DNA from: Apostichopus japonicus
Taxonomy: Eukaryota > Echinodermata > Holothuroidea > Aspidochirotida > Stichopodidae
Length of the DNA: 64,000 nucleotides
Assembly: GCF_037975245.1 (NCBI RefSeq)
Contig: NC_092577.1
Location: forward strand, 24,425,398 to 24,489,397
Direction of reading: 5' to 3'
A program made the translations under genes and the position numbers. Every line of letters begins with the position of its first letter. The first letter of the stretch is position 1. The notes beneath the pieces are model-generated. The model did no database searches, was not told the origin of the DNA, and saw nothing but the letters and a program-made list of their open reading frames with translations. This document shows, in pieces, positions 44,845-55,807 of the stretch.

Positions 44845-47800
44845 AAAAGTTGCTTGGATCAGAATCTTCACAATCATCTGAACCCGACTCTGTGGCCAGT
44901 TCACCAGGATGCAGCTGGGTGCCCAGTTCAGCAGGATCAAGTCCAGCAGCGGTAATTGCAGATTGGGCAGAGTCATTTAAAGTTGATTGGGATAAAATGC
45001 CTAAAAGCCTCACAAAATCACTCCAGAAGAAACAGAGACCCACTCCCAAAGAACGGCGTGAAATGATCAGAATATTATGCAATGACATATATAATGAAAG
45101 TTGAGTCAAGTCCAGGACGAAAGCACCTTTCTATTATTGCACAGAAGATCGTTCGTGAGTTTCCAGAACCCTTTAAAGATGACATTGAAGGACTTGTTGT
45201 TGGTAGTGGATATGCATCCCTTCTTACACAGTTGGAAAACCGTATGAGCAATCTCAATAGAGGCAAATTTCACCTAAATGTTGGTTACCCTCTGTTTGTA
45301 GAGGGTGAACAGAATGAAGCACTAACAAAGAGCGTAAACTCAGCACCTCATATGGCTGCAAAAACTGGCAACCAGAGGACCTACCTGAAGGGGAGGATCG
45401 AGACACGCAGAGAAAAAAGACAGATGACTTAAAGGTGATGCATGAACTTAACATATGGGATGACAATGAGCTTGTTTTCCTCATGAAAAATGTATTTCCA
45501 ACCATCCGTGCCAAGATAAACAGTCAGCAAGTTCCTGTATGTGCTCTCCTTGATGAATATCCTTTCTTGTTTGAGGAGGTTGGGATGATGGGATATTTTG
45601 AAGACTTAGTGGGCATCAAACTGAAATCAGTTGAATTCAGAAGTTTCTGCAAGTGTCAGCAAAGAAGAAGAAGGAGGTGCAAAATATAATAGCTGATGGG
45701 AGAGTGCTAAGAAGGAAAGTGGTGATCATTCCCCTGATGTTCCAGGACTTATTCTCCTCCTCTGCAATCACCTTGGAGATAAATGGGACGATCTTTTCTA
45801 CCTTGCAAAGGTAAGAAGAAGCTACCTTTATAAATCATTAAGCTTGTGAACAGTCTCAGAATAGCACTATTTGTCTGTGTTTTTCTCTGGTTTGTTGTTC
45901 TTACACTTACAGTTATGTAGATGTATTAGTCAAGTTGATTGACTTTATAACGATTTTCCTCTGCGATGTTCACTGTTTGTAGGTCAGTTGTAATTGTTGT
46001 GTATTGGGACTCTGAAGTCCAAAGTTCAGTACATCATATGCCATCAGTTGATTAAGATCTTCCCCATTGTCATCATTTTGATTTCAGGGATGCATATTGT
46101 CCCTCAGTTTCATTTATTTTATGTTATGCTTTGGAAGATACTACTGTTTTCCCAGATGGCATCTTGAATGTTTTGTCCCACATAATAAGATAAGTATTCC
46201 AAACAATTTTAATGTTCCTACATTTACATTATGTACAGGAAACCAGTACTGTGTAGAATATTACTAAGGATCTGAAGTCAACATCCCCATGCATCATTAT
46301 TCAAGGTGAGAAGCATTTGGAGGATTTTGCTCTAATATGCATTTCCTCCAGTACATATACACTGCTCTTTTTCCCCTTTTTGGTTTGGATGATAGTTGTA
46401 ACCTTTGAAATTTGTGATGGTGAGTATTTGTGCATGTGTATGTATTTTACTGATGCCTACCTTGTAAACACAATTTCTCATGAAAGGAAGCTTAGATAGA
46501 TTTCATAGTTGGCATGTGGGTGTACCCGATAGAGTACAAGAAGCCTATTGTTTTTGGCAAAGGTCAAAGATCATTTGGGGTCAACAGAGGTGAAACTGTG
46601 AATACTTTGTAAACATGATATCTCAAGAAGGGAATCTTGGACAGATCTCATGTGGTATGTAGGTGTGGTCACTTGAATCAACAGTGGTCAAAATTTGAGA
46701 ATCTTTGATTAGAGAAACCTAGGAAGTTATATGTTGGCAAGTGTGTCAATGACACCTCATAGTGCACTGTCACCTGTGGAAGACAAAGTCATGGGTCAAT
46801 CTGAGATTTAACTGGGAAAACTCTGTTACAGCATCAATTCAGCATGCATGTGTGCATTTGATGCTCAGCATGTAACATGAAACTCAAGAACTATAGCCCA
46901 TTTTTGACTTCATATGTGGTAAAAACATTTTGGTTGACCATTGCAACATTTTCAATGTCATTTTTGTGTTGCTGATCTAGGGTGCCTCAGTAAATCGATA
47001 TATCAGATAAACCGTTTTTTCTTTCATATCCACACCGACAATATTGAAATCTGCCATCAACGAATATATCGAAATACATCCGAAACAAACCTTGAATACC
47101 GGTAAAAATAATATTGAATAAAAAATAATGACCCATTAGTGCACGCGAGTTGGAGTATATTCACGCTGCAACGGTAAAGTAGTGGTAGTCATAGCAGTGG
47201 CATTAACTTTAAATGAACATTCTCTTAATAGTTCTAATTGATATTTATTTTTTGCAGGTCCAAACATGTACACTGGAAGAAAGTTTATGTTGGCAGTAGA
47301 TATGGTTATTGTTAATGACCACATTCAAACTTTTGAAAGTGCAATGATCATGCTGTTTGCAATGTTTTTCATCTTAAACATTGAGTATCCATCTGAAGGT
47401 GCAACTTTAATGGAGTTTATCCAGCGGTGAGTAGGCTGAAAGTACCCTAGTAATAGTTAACCATTGTTATTTTGTGTGGACATTCCCTTGACATGGAATG
47501 TAAGAGTGTATGCATATTATTAGCCGCCTTCAAAAGATCAGCCAATCATAAAGGTACCAATATAGAAAAAAATCAACAAATTGCAGTTAACTCAACTCGT
47601 GGGCAGATCATTGAAATAAACCATACTCTGTTCTCAGTTACAGCTGATTTACTTATTTTGTACTATTTGTTGTGGTCCAAGAATAACAGCAGCTTTGGTA
47701 ACCTTTTGTAAACATTGATGACCTTTACATAATTTTCACCAATGGAAAGTTAGTGTAAATAGTTGAATGGCATGTTTTATTATTTTGGAGAAGGGTGGGA

Positions 47801-48321
47801 ATGTATGAGTTTGGTTAATTACTGAGAACACCTTCACAATTTGTTACAACTATAGGGTATCAGCTTAAACTGAACAAAATTGAAATTAAAAGAGGATTCA
47901 CAAATTAGCTCTTCTTTTCAGATCATGATTTCCTAGAAAACTGTTGAATTCCAAAGGCTTGTAAATTAAGACAGGTATCCAGCTCAATTGCTTCTATCAA
48001 CACCAGTGAGCACACATACAATTGGAAACTGAGTTGTGTCACATCATATTTTGACCATATCTTACTATCATGTATGTCATACTGTAGTGTAAATTTGAGA
48101 CCAAAGGAAATTAATTGTTAAATGGTTTAATAATTGCTAACTTATTTGAACTTTATGATTTCACAGTTCTAATTTTTGCTCCTCTTTGCAGCTGCTTTGT
48201 TGGATTGAATCCAGAAAAGGGAAGAAAGACCCCCAAATCCAAGAAGAGCTATCCTGTCAACCCCAAAATTTTGGCTTTGGTTGGAAACCTGAAGGAATTT
48301 GAGTCAGATTGGACAGTCTAA
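44845..48321 (+). pseudogene. Gene B: SAMD3-like protein, second copy
   Basis: Exons are about 44845-45810 (donor GTAAGA), 47258-47426 (acceptor TTTTTTGCAG, donor GTGAGT) and 48192-48321 (acceptor TCTTTGCAG, stop TAA). Content in order: Ser/Pro-rich linker, DWDKMPKSLTKSLQ with KERREMIRIL, RKHLSIIAQKIVREFPEPF, GSGYASLLTQLENRMSN, a YGCKNWQPEDLPEGE segment, LMKNVFPTIRAKINS, EYPFLFEEVGMMGYFEDLVG. The last exons give YTGRKFMLAVDMVIVN, NIEYPSEGATLMEFIQR and CFVGLNPEKGRK. The order and motifs match SAMD3-like uncharacterised proteins of fishes and invertebrates. Frame breaks are near 45,098, 45,340 and 45,690. The PB1-like first exon (as at 4317-4688) was not found, perhaps lost around the pogo-like insertion. 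Confidence 0.7.
45811..47257 (+). other. Intron of gene B copy 2
   Basis: 1,447 bp with consensus borders. Around 46,500-46,780 it carries a stretch with 'aaaggtcaaagatcat' and 'atctcaagaagggaatc' that resembles the AGGTCA-rich repeat at 55,808-57,687 in style. No exon is recognised. Confidence 0.55.
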
Positions 48322-49650
48322 ATGCTTTTCAGGCACTTCCCATGATTCGTCACATTAGTCTGACAATTTGGTAACGTTGAATTATAAATCTAGGTCACTT
48401 AGTTGATTTAAGGTGTTCCTAGTTGAGAAAATGTTAGCGAGCCTCTTGAGCCTCCTTAACTGGAACCATAGACTCTCCAGCTACAGAGAAGTCTCATTTA
48501 CAAATGAACAGTTAAACATTTATACAGAGTTCAAACTATTGTGTTTTACTTTGTTGGTGGATATTTACAAGGTTTTACTTGTTGACAAACTTTTTAAAGA
48601 CTATTATTTGGTGCTATTATGACACCTTTCCAATAACTCCATAAACTCTGAAACTCTTCCAAGCAGGTTCACAAATGTTAGAAAAGTTTTGAATTCATAA
48701 TAGTTTCAGATGTCAAGTCATTCTGTTCATTTTGTTAATGCTATAAGCTTGATATCTAAATTATATTTTGTTGTCAAAATATAAAATCTCTATGCTAAAT
48801 TTTAACATGAAATCTTTTCATAAAACTGCTCCTTCCACTCAAGCAGAAGCACAGGAATATAAGGACAACTTTTTTTAATCATTTACGGGTACAAAGGTCA
48901 AATCATTGTTTATATATCTTTTGATCAGATGATTTACAATATCTTTGGTTAACAGATTAGTTAATCTTTATTCTTACCTATTGTAACATATCCTTGTCTT
49001 TAACTTCCACTTTGAACTTTAAGGGCTAAAGAAGGTCACGAAAATTAGAAAAAGTATACAATCCTATATCAGCAATAGAGGAGGTACCACAGTTACAGGT
49101 ATCAATTTTCTGTGAACATTGATATGCCCATTAAAGTGAATATGGTATATGAGCGATATATTTAATACTGCTAGAACATTTAAAAATACATGAAATGAAC
49201 ATAGTTGTAATAAAGTTAAGTGAAGAATAGTGAAGACACCTAAGTTTCTGTGGTTACATAATACAGTGACCTTGAGTGAACTTTGTTGTAGAGCAATGAA
49301 AGGGCAAGGAACTAGCAGGTGTCAAAGCTTAGTGTTTTATGATCAGTCAATTGTGAAAACTTTCAGTGGCTGATCCAGGATTTCCTGAAGTGGCCGAAGA
49401 GACAAATATGGCCACATACAGACTTATCAGTATATTTCCAAACAATGAAAGTATCGTCTGTATAACAAAACCTTTTCCAAAAGAAAGGCTGGGGCACCCA
49501 GCAAATACCCAGCCATCAATAAGAGATTGCCTTATGATGTTCAGTCTTATATATTACTTTTAAGGTTTTGACGTTCAAAAATATGTTTCAACAAGTTTTA
49601 ACGTTGTAAATAAAAGTTTCAGAGAACAATAAGTTGTTTTTTTATTTTAT
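48322..49650. other. Right interior of the large element, non-coding
   Basis: No gene is seen after the gene B stop at 48321. A fragment 'cagtggctgatccaggattt' (49,364) is a remnant of the GATCCAGG-type repeat. An AATAAA lies near 49,608. Confidence 0.5.
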
Positions 49651-50504
49651 AATCTCACTGATAATAGTAATTCCATCTGAAAGCCAATTTTACAGACAAA
49701 GACCTATTTATTGCAAGGAAAAAAACTATAGATAACATTAAAGACTAGACTTTACCTAAAAGAAACAGTAAATTAAAAGTCACAATACAGTTATTTTACA
49801 GAGAAAAAGACATACTGTATTTCAAGAAAAACTGTGTAAATAAGCATTTCAGACTGTCTATTTTACATAGAATGTAGTGTAAAATAACGGCCATCATATA
49901 GTAATTTACGGATGAAAACTTTTATAATGCAAAGAAAAACTGTATGAATTACGCTCTCATACTGTGTATTTAACATAGAATTCAGTGTAAAATTACGGTC
50001 GTCGTACAGTAATTTTACGGACAAAGACTTTTATAATGCAAAATAAAAACTGTATAATAACAGTTTTAGACTGTTTATTTTACATAAGATATGGTGTAAA
50101 ATAACGGTTGACGTACAGTGATTTTACGGACAGAAACTGTTATAATTGGGGGAAAAACTGTGTAAATAACAGTTTCAGACTGTTTATTTTACATAGAATA
50201 TGGTGTAAAATAACGGTTGACGTACAGTAATTTTACGGACAGAAACTGTTATAATTGGGGGGAAAAACTGTCTAAATAACAGTTTCAGACTGTTTATTTT
50301 ACATAGAATATGGTGTAAAATAACGGTCGTCGTACAGTAAGTTTACGGACAAAAACTGTTATAATGAAAGAAATAAACTGTATTAATAACAGTTTTAGAC
50401 TGTTTATTTTACATAGATTATCTGCAGTTGGAAATAACAGACATTTCCTGGAAACTCTGCTGCCAGAGAAATTCTGTATTTTAACAGAATTTTTTTTAAC
50501 AGTG
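49651..50504. repeat. Right subterminal repeats and terminus of the large element
   Basis: A unit of about 109 bp recurs with TACATA(G/A)A marks at 49864, 49972, 50081, 50190, 50300 and 50410. It includes TGTAAAATAACGGT, CGTACAGTAATTTTACGGAC and GAAACTGTTATAAT. The last 45 bp give the inverted terminus TTTTTTTTAACAGTG. Unit length and sequence differ from the left-end repeats (139 bp), though both are rich in ACAG...TTTTAC words. Confidence 0.85.
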
Positions 50505-50506
50505 TA

Positions 50507-50720
50507 GTGGGGGTACCCTGTCAAAATGGGCCCAAAAGGGCCTGGCTCCTGTGCGTGGTAAGGCCTGCAAGGTCCATAAGTGGGTGTCCTCCCTATACTC
50601 TAATGTTAAATATTGTATTTTTTCAATTGTTTCTCAAAATAACCCCCCTATCACCCTAGGGGGGATCGCACCCCCTATTATTGTACCATGTTGGTCAGCA
50701 GACACCCTGGTTTTGGTACC
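50507..50720. repeat. 203-bp satellite, right part after the transposon
   Basis: It resumes at GTGGGGGTACCCTGTC in the exact phase in which the left array stops. It runs to GTCAGCAGACACC at 50694 and ends near 50,720, where unrelated DNA starts. It represents the 17th unit. Confidence 0.93.
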
Positions 50721-53129
50721 ACAATGAAAATATTACAATAATCATAATAATAATGATAATAATAATGAATATGCCAAATTGACCAAAGAAGGTTTTGAGC
50801 AAACTACTCTCTTCCACTTGAAAATGCCACATTAACCAATGCACTAATATAAGAGAGGGAACACGGGGAAAAGTTTCGCGCGCTCCGCGCACATATAGTA
50901 CAGTATTTACAGTACATTTACAGTATTTACTCTACATTCTTTGCACCAAGGTGTGTCATACAGCTCCCCACCCACCAAGACTGACACGCCCTCCCGAATT
51001 GGTCAAATGGTAGGCAGTATCCACTCTCTCTGGCTGATCATTTGGGAAATATCGCGCAATTCAGTCCAATATAACGTATGCGTTCCCGCGGGCAAATATG
51101 GTATATCCAAAAAAATTCTGTACGCATAGGTACACCATGGGTATGTATACCCACCTCATGACCCAAAGATGAAAAACTGAATAAATATATAAATGACATA
51201 AGCCGTCAGGGAAGTTTGTTGTTATTTTGGGCTCAGACGTGCATTCAGAATCCCCTCAATTTTTGTTTTCAGCTCAACTGGTAGTGGAGGGGAACCCCCT
51301 CCCATATATCACTTCCGCCATATGCACAACGTGCATGAAAATTCTCTGGCTACGCTCCCCATGTGTCAATAGTGTCTATGAGAAACTATTCCCAATAAGT
51401 TATTCTTTAAGAAGGGGGGGGGCGATGGTTGAGTTGCGGTGATAAATAGGTCGAGGTTACGGGCTTGGACGTGAAATGCATCTCAAGGGGATAGGATGCC
51501 GATTGCCGTAACTAATATGGTAAAATATATATAAAATTTAATAATGTTAACCCACAAAGACTGCATATTTCACGGAAAATTAAGAGTGGCAAAAGTTTGT
51601 CTAAATGCCACCATTTTACATGTAGGCACTACTGGGATTCCAAAAAAATTCAAAAGGGGAGGGTGTCACACCATCCCCTTATACCCCTCCCTCAGGCCAC
51701 AATTCAGTGGCGCCCACCTGGTCGACTGCCCCCTAGATCCGCCCTTGGAGTTAGGGGTTTGGAATTGTAATTTTTTACCCTATTTTAGCAGCCTCTATGA
51801 TATGGAAATATAATATAAGGTTAAGGTATAAATTATGGTTAGCATTGATATGAAAGAACAAATTAAAATAACTTCTGGCTACAGAATCTAGTACCAAAAA
51901 CAGTTCAGAGTACTGAAAGTCCTACATACACGGGGAATCACACACACTGACAATTGTGGAGCATCCAAATTGAGCTCAGGTATTTGACAAAAACACAGTT
52001 GTGGGGCATGGTAAAATTAGAGGGCGTTTTGAAAAAGTTTGGTTATTCCATAACTCACACTCAAAAACATTATGTAAATTCACTTCTAGGTCAAACTATC
52101 AATTGCTTTAAATTAACTCCTTAATGATATTTTATAATTTTAATGTGGAATAGGCAAAAACAGTTGTGGGGCGCCCCACAACTGCAGGTTACACAAAAAT
52201 CGGATCAACAACTTAATGTGTGTGTCAGTTCTGCTGCCCCACATTGGTGTGGCATGTAAGAACATACATACATACACGCATACATACATATACATATATA
52301 TATATATATACATATATATATACATATATATATATACATATATATATATACATACATATACATATATATACATATATATATACATACATATATATATATA
52401 CATATATATATATATACATATATATAATGTATATAATGATAACATTTTCGGCACAATCAGTGGCTCATTAAAAAACGTGTGCAACTTAAGTGTACTGTTT
52501 CCACAAAAATCTTATAAAATGTTTACTGACAGAAAATTCATGATTTTATTTGGTGCCAGGAAAAGATGCAACATGTTTAAAATTTAATTTTAAACCTTCC
52601 ATACTGGAAAATCAAATGTTTCAGTTTGACAACCACCCAAATTTGGTAAAGCTCTCTGATGCATACTTTTGGAAGGCAGTAATGATGAGCAATGGATTGG
52701 ATTCATGAACATTGAATTTCTGTTTCTGATTAATTGATTTCACTACTCTGTTTTGCAACATACAGCACCAGGAAAAGTGGTCTTGGGTAAAAATATGCAT
52801 CAAGTGTCGAGAATTTCAATTTTATCTGGTGAAGTAGATATTGTTGGCATCCAAAATTGTTTGTAAGAATAACTACAATGAATTCACCAGTCTTGTGGGC
52901 AAAATCTCCCCTTTTCCTTTTCTATCTCCATCCCAAAGAAAACAACAATCAAAGGGAGTGGAATTTTTTTTATAATACATCTAATACCCATTAGCTTTGC
53001 ACCTGGAAAAGATTTGTCTTATTGTTGGTTCAATTGTTACATGTTTTCAGACTATGAAACCAATTTAAGATCCAACTATATGACATTTTGAGAAAAACAA
53101 CTGTGTCAAATTTCGATACCGAATCTTAC
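50721..53129. other. Non-coding, with simple repeats
   Basis: An AAT/AAC-type microsatellite lies at 50,733-50,768. Near 51,640-51,750 is a degraded MITE-like stretch ('cagtggcgcccacctgg', 'ctagatccgcccttgg'). Later exons of the minus-strand gene at 54,467-53,130 would be expected here, but no MULE transposase or SWIM motif could be read. Confidence 0.5.
52262..52432. repeat. (TATATACA)n microsatellite
   Basis: About 170 bp of alternating TATATA and CATA words. Being purely Y/R alternating it is open in all six frames, giving false frames of YIYIYIY peptides. It is likely unstable in length and may cruciform or form Z-like DNA. Confidence 0.95.
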
Positions 53130-54467
53130 CTGTAGCAGTACTGCAAATCAGGACAACGGGCTCTGTCTGCAGAGAGTCTTGTGTACTCTGCATCTGTGCA
53201 GCCCTCTTGAAGGTCATATTTCATCGTATCCAGAGCAGATGATGGTGAATGGCCCGATCTGTAGAGCTCAAGAAGCTTCTCTCTTGTACCATCACTGACA
53301 TCCCTTTCTCGAAGGGCATCAGCACTTGCCACCTCATGGTTATGATCCCACTTCAAGGTTATAAGGGTGGGATACCCTTCTCGAATGTGCTTATCCTTAG
53401 ACCTCAAGAGTTGATAAAAAACTTAATTTACTAAAATATGCACTAACTGTTTTGACTAACAAGTCATCAGCCACAAAGAAGGACAATGTGAAAGAGAATC
53501 AATCCATAGTAAACTTTGTGTTTATATATATGCAAATACTCAACCTACTGTTAATTAACACCCCACTGACAGTTTTTTTAACACAAGTTTCTTGAAGATG
53601 GCAACCCTTTGGACATTGCCCTATTCAGGATTGCAACTAGTGCTGACTTAATGACAATTACAATTGACACACTCAAGATTCGCTTCAATGCACTTTGCTT
53701 CAATGCACCTTTTTAATGATATGGGGCCTTTTAATTTATATATCTTTAAATTTCATACCTGTTTCGACCACGACTGCCAGCTGTCCTCTTTACTATGACG
53801 AACATTGTGCTTGGGCATTTGGTGTTTTTGGAACCTTTCTTCAGGTCGGCTGTTGAGGATCTCGGAAAAGTGTTGTGATGACAGTGCATATCAACCTGTT
53901 GTTAGCAAAACATAGATACAACCTCAGTATGAAGGTCCTAAGCTCAATTGAACAAGGCTGCAATGAGGGAAATATAGTTTGGTGTAAAAAGCACATGGCT
54001 GGTGATGTCAGATGGCATTTTTTTGTGTATAATATTGGCAAAAACAATAATAAGCCATCGAGTGTGCCCATATCTGATTAATGAATTATTAACAGTTTCC
54101 AGATTCCACAAATTTTATGTTAACCCTTTTAACATCAAACTATGCAATTTATCTTGAGAATCAGTGTGGGTAAAACATGATTAAAATAATTCTTGAAATC
54201 CCTTAAAAAATAAATATCCTGACAGCCGTCACAACTTTCACACAGACTATCTGAACATACCCGAAAAACATTTTTTTGGCCGCTATTTGGGTAAGTCTTG
54301 TTTGTCCTCCAAGTTGAATATGAAGTTTCTTCAAACTTCTTAAGCCACCTTAGTACATCTTCAGGAGAGGTGAATGGCAACCTCAGGGTAAATTCCATCG
54401 CATTTCCATTCTCCTGATAATGGCAAATTTTGTAGTCATGACCTGATTGCAATTCTGGGAGTATTGG
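53130..54467 (-). CDS. MULE-associated zinc-binding protein, three exons
   Basis: Exons on the minus strand are 54467-54261, 53895-53759 and 53402-53130, all with AG acceptors and GTATGT/GTATGA/GTAAGA donors. Phases agree (0, 2) and all are fully open. They encode FTLRLPFTSPEDVLRWLKKF, TWRTNKTYPNSGQKNVFR, then a CHHN...CP cluster (MHCHHNTFPRSSTADLKKGS, NTKCPSTMFVIVKR), then LITLKWDHNHEVASADALRE and SADRARCPDLQYCYR. This pattern (Cys-Cys-His-N-His, WDHNHE) is that of FAR1/FLYWCH-type WRKY-like zinc domains. These precede MULE transposase and SWIM domains in a widespread uncharacterised metazoan family. The exon at 54467 follows an acceptor, so a start exon lies further right. The catalytic part was not found. 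Confidence 0.72.
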
Positions 54468-55807
54468 CTGTAAGAGAAAGATAAATTAATTTAATGTTAG
54501 TATTGTAATCAAAATGGCCTTAATTTTTTAATTTCCTAACCTTCTTTCTTTATTCTTGTGATGTGCAGACCTTGAAATATAAATGTAATAAACCAGTGTC
54601 TTAGAAGGAACCAATATCATTGCAATATATTTTGTGCTTTGTCCCTGCATTCTCCAATCATAAACTTAAAGATAAGTAGGGGAAACAATACAAGGTGATC
54701 ATAGATTTTGTATCAATTCAGAACAGATGTCCTAAAACCAAAAGTAAACTGCTAGAGTTTGATGCAGTTCAGTAGCAATTGAACTGGAATAAATGCCATG
54801 GGCAAATCTACAGTTTAGAAATGCAGTTAAAGCCCTAATGTACAAATAACCACTTCACTCTAATTTGCAGTATTTTGGAAAAATAAGCAAACAAACTACA
54901 AATAAAAAAGCAAACAAAACAACAAAAACAACAAATAACATACATGTAACAATTGAATGTGTCGGGTATGTTTACAATAGAATTTAGAAACTATGACACT
55001 TCTAAAAATCCTTGGTGATGTGGTGTTTGGTGAAATGTCAGAGGCAATTTTTTTATTAATATATAACATTTATACTGATTTGAATTCAAAGTTTTCAATC
55101 CCTTACTTCCGTTTCATATTATAGCACACAACAAACAACACTGGTCTCCATTTATTCAAACTTACAGCACAGTGCATCAAATCTCAATGCAGCATTCACT
55201 ATATTAATAGAGTCACTGTTGATAGTAAACATATTGCCCTATATAAACTAGGTCTTTCAGTCCGCCTCTTTGAGGTAAAACGCTGCAGGTAAAAGTTAAC
55301 ATTACTCTTACATTAAGTTTGTTTACATGTACCTACCTACACAGCCTACTAGTACTACGAGGAGACTATATTTACCTGTAATCGTGGACACGATTCAAGG
55401 GGGGACATCAGGGCAAGCGCTCCCAGATGTACAATTCGCCATTGCTCCGTTGTCGTCGAGATGTGTCCGAAAATAAAACTCTTTTAGAAGAGAACGCATG
55501 CGCGAGAGTATTTTACTGGCAAACACGCCCATTTTATGTTAATAGCCCACGTTCGTCCTGGGGAAAAAAAATACGCACACCGGACAGTACAGGAATTAAC
55601 ACACATGCACTGGTTACAGACATTAGTGATGCTATTTCGTGTTGCATGCAGCTCTTTTACTGATGAAAACAAACCTCTGACTCATAGATCACCGGGAGCC
55701 AGGAAGCGTATTTCTTTTCCCAGGACGAACGTGGGCATCGGCCAATCAAATCCCTGGATTCCAAACATGTGACGCTTTTTTCCCAAAACATGTTCTGGAC
55801 CTTTTTT
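54468..55807. other. No gene recognised
   Basis: This would hold the first exon and promoter of the minus-strand gene at 54467. A phrase CCCACGTTCGTCCTGG with an A-run occurs at about 55,546, returns inverted at about 55,718 (CCAGGACGAACGTGGG) and appears again near 57,835. So a small inverted repeat of about 170 bp lies at 55,546-55,733. Confidence 0.5.

Larger units (their letters stand above)
36607..50504 (+). mobile_element. 13.9-kb CACTG-ended DNA transposon (CACTA/EnSpm-like)
   Basis: Ends are CACTGTTAAAAA at 36607 and its inverse TTTTTAACAGTG ending at 50504, flanked by TA on both sides (36605-36606, 50505-50506). Taking the element and one TA out joins the satellite with exactly the expected 203-bp spacing (36591 to 50694). 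That proves the borders and a TA duplication. Both ends have subterminal tandem repeats rich in ACAGTAAAAT-type words. Inside, gene A (C2H2 plus transposase core) and gene B (SAMD3-like) both read rightwards. CACTR termini, 2-3 bp duplications, subterminal repeats and a two-gene design are known from CACTA/EnSpm elements. Placement there is inference. A pogo-like element is nested at 40515-44580. Confidence 0.85.

Noticed and set aside
52205-52484. Open frames of YIYIYM-type peptides on both strands
   Set aside because: Pure product of the TATATACA microsatellite.
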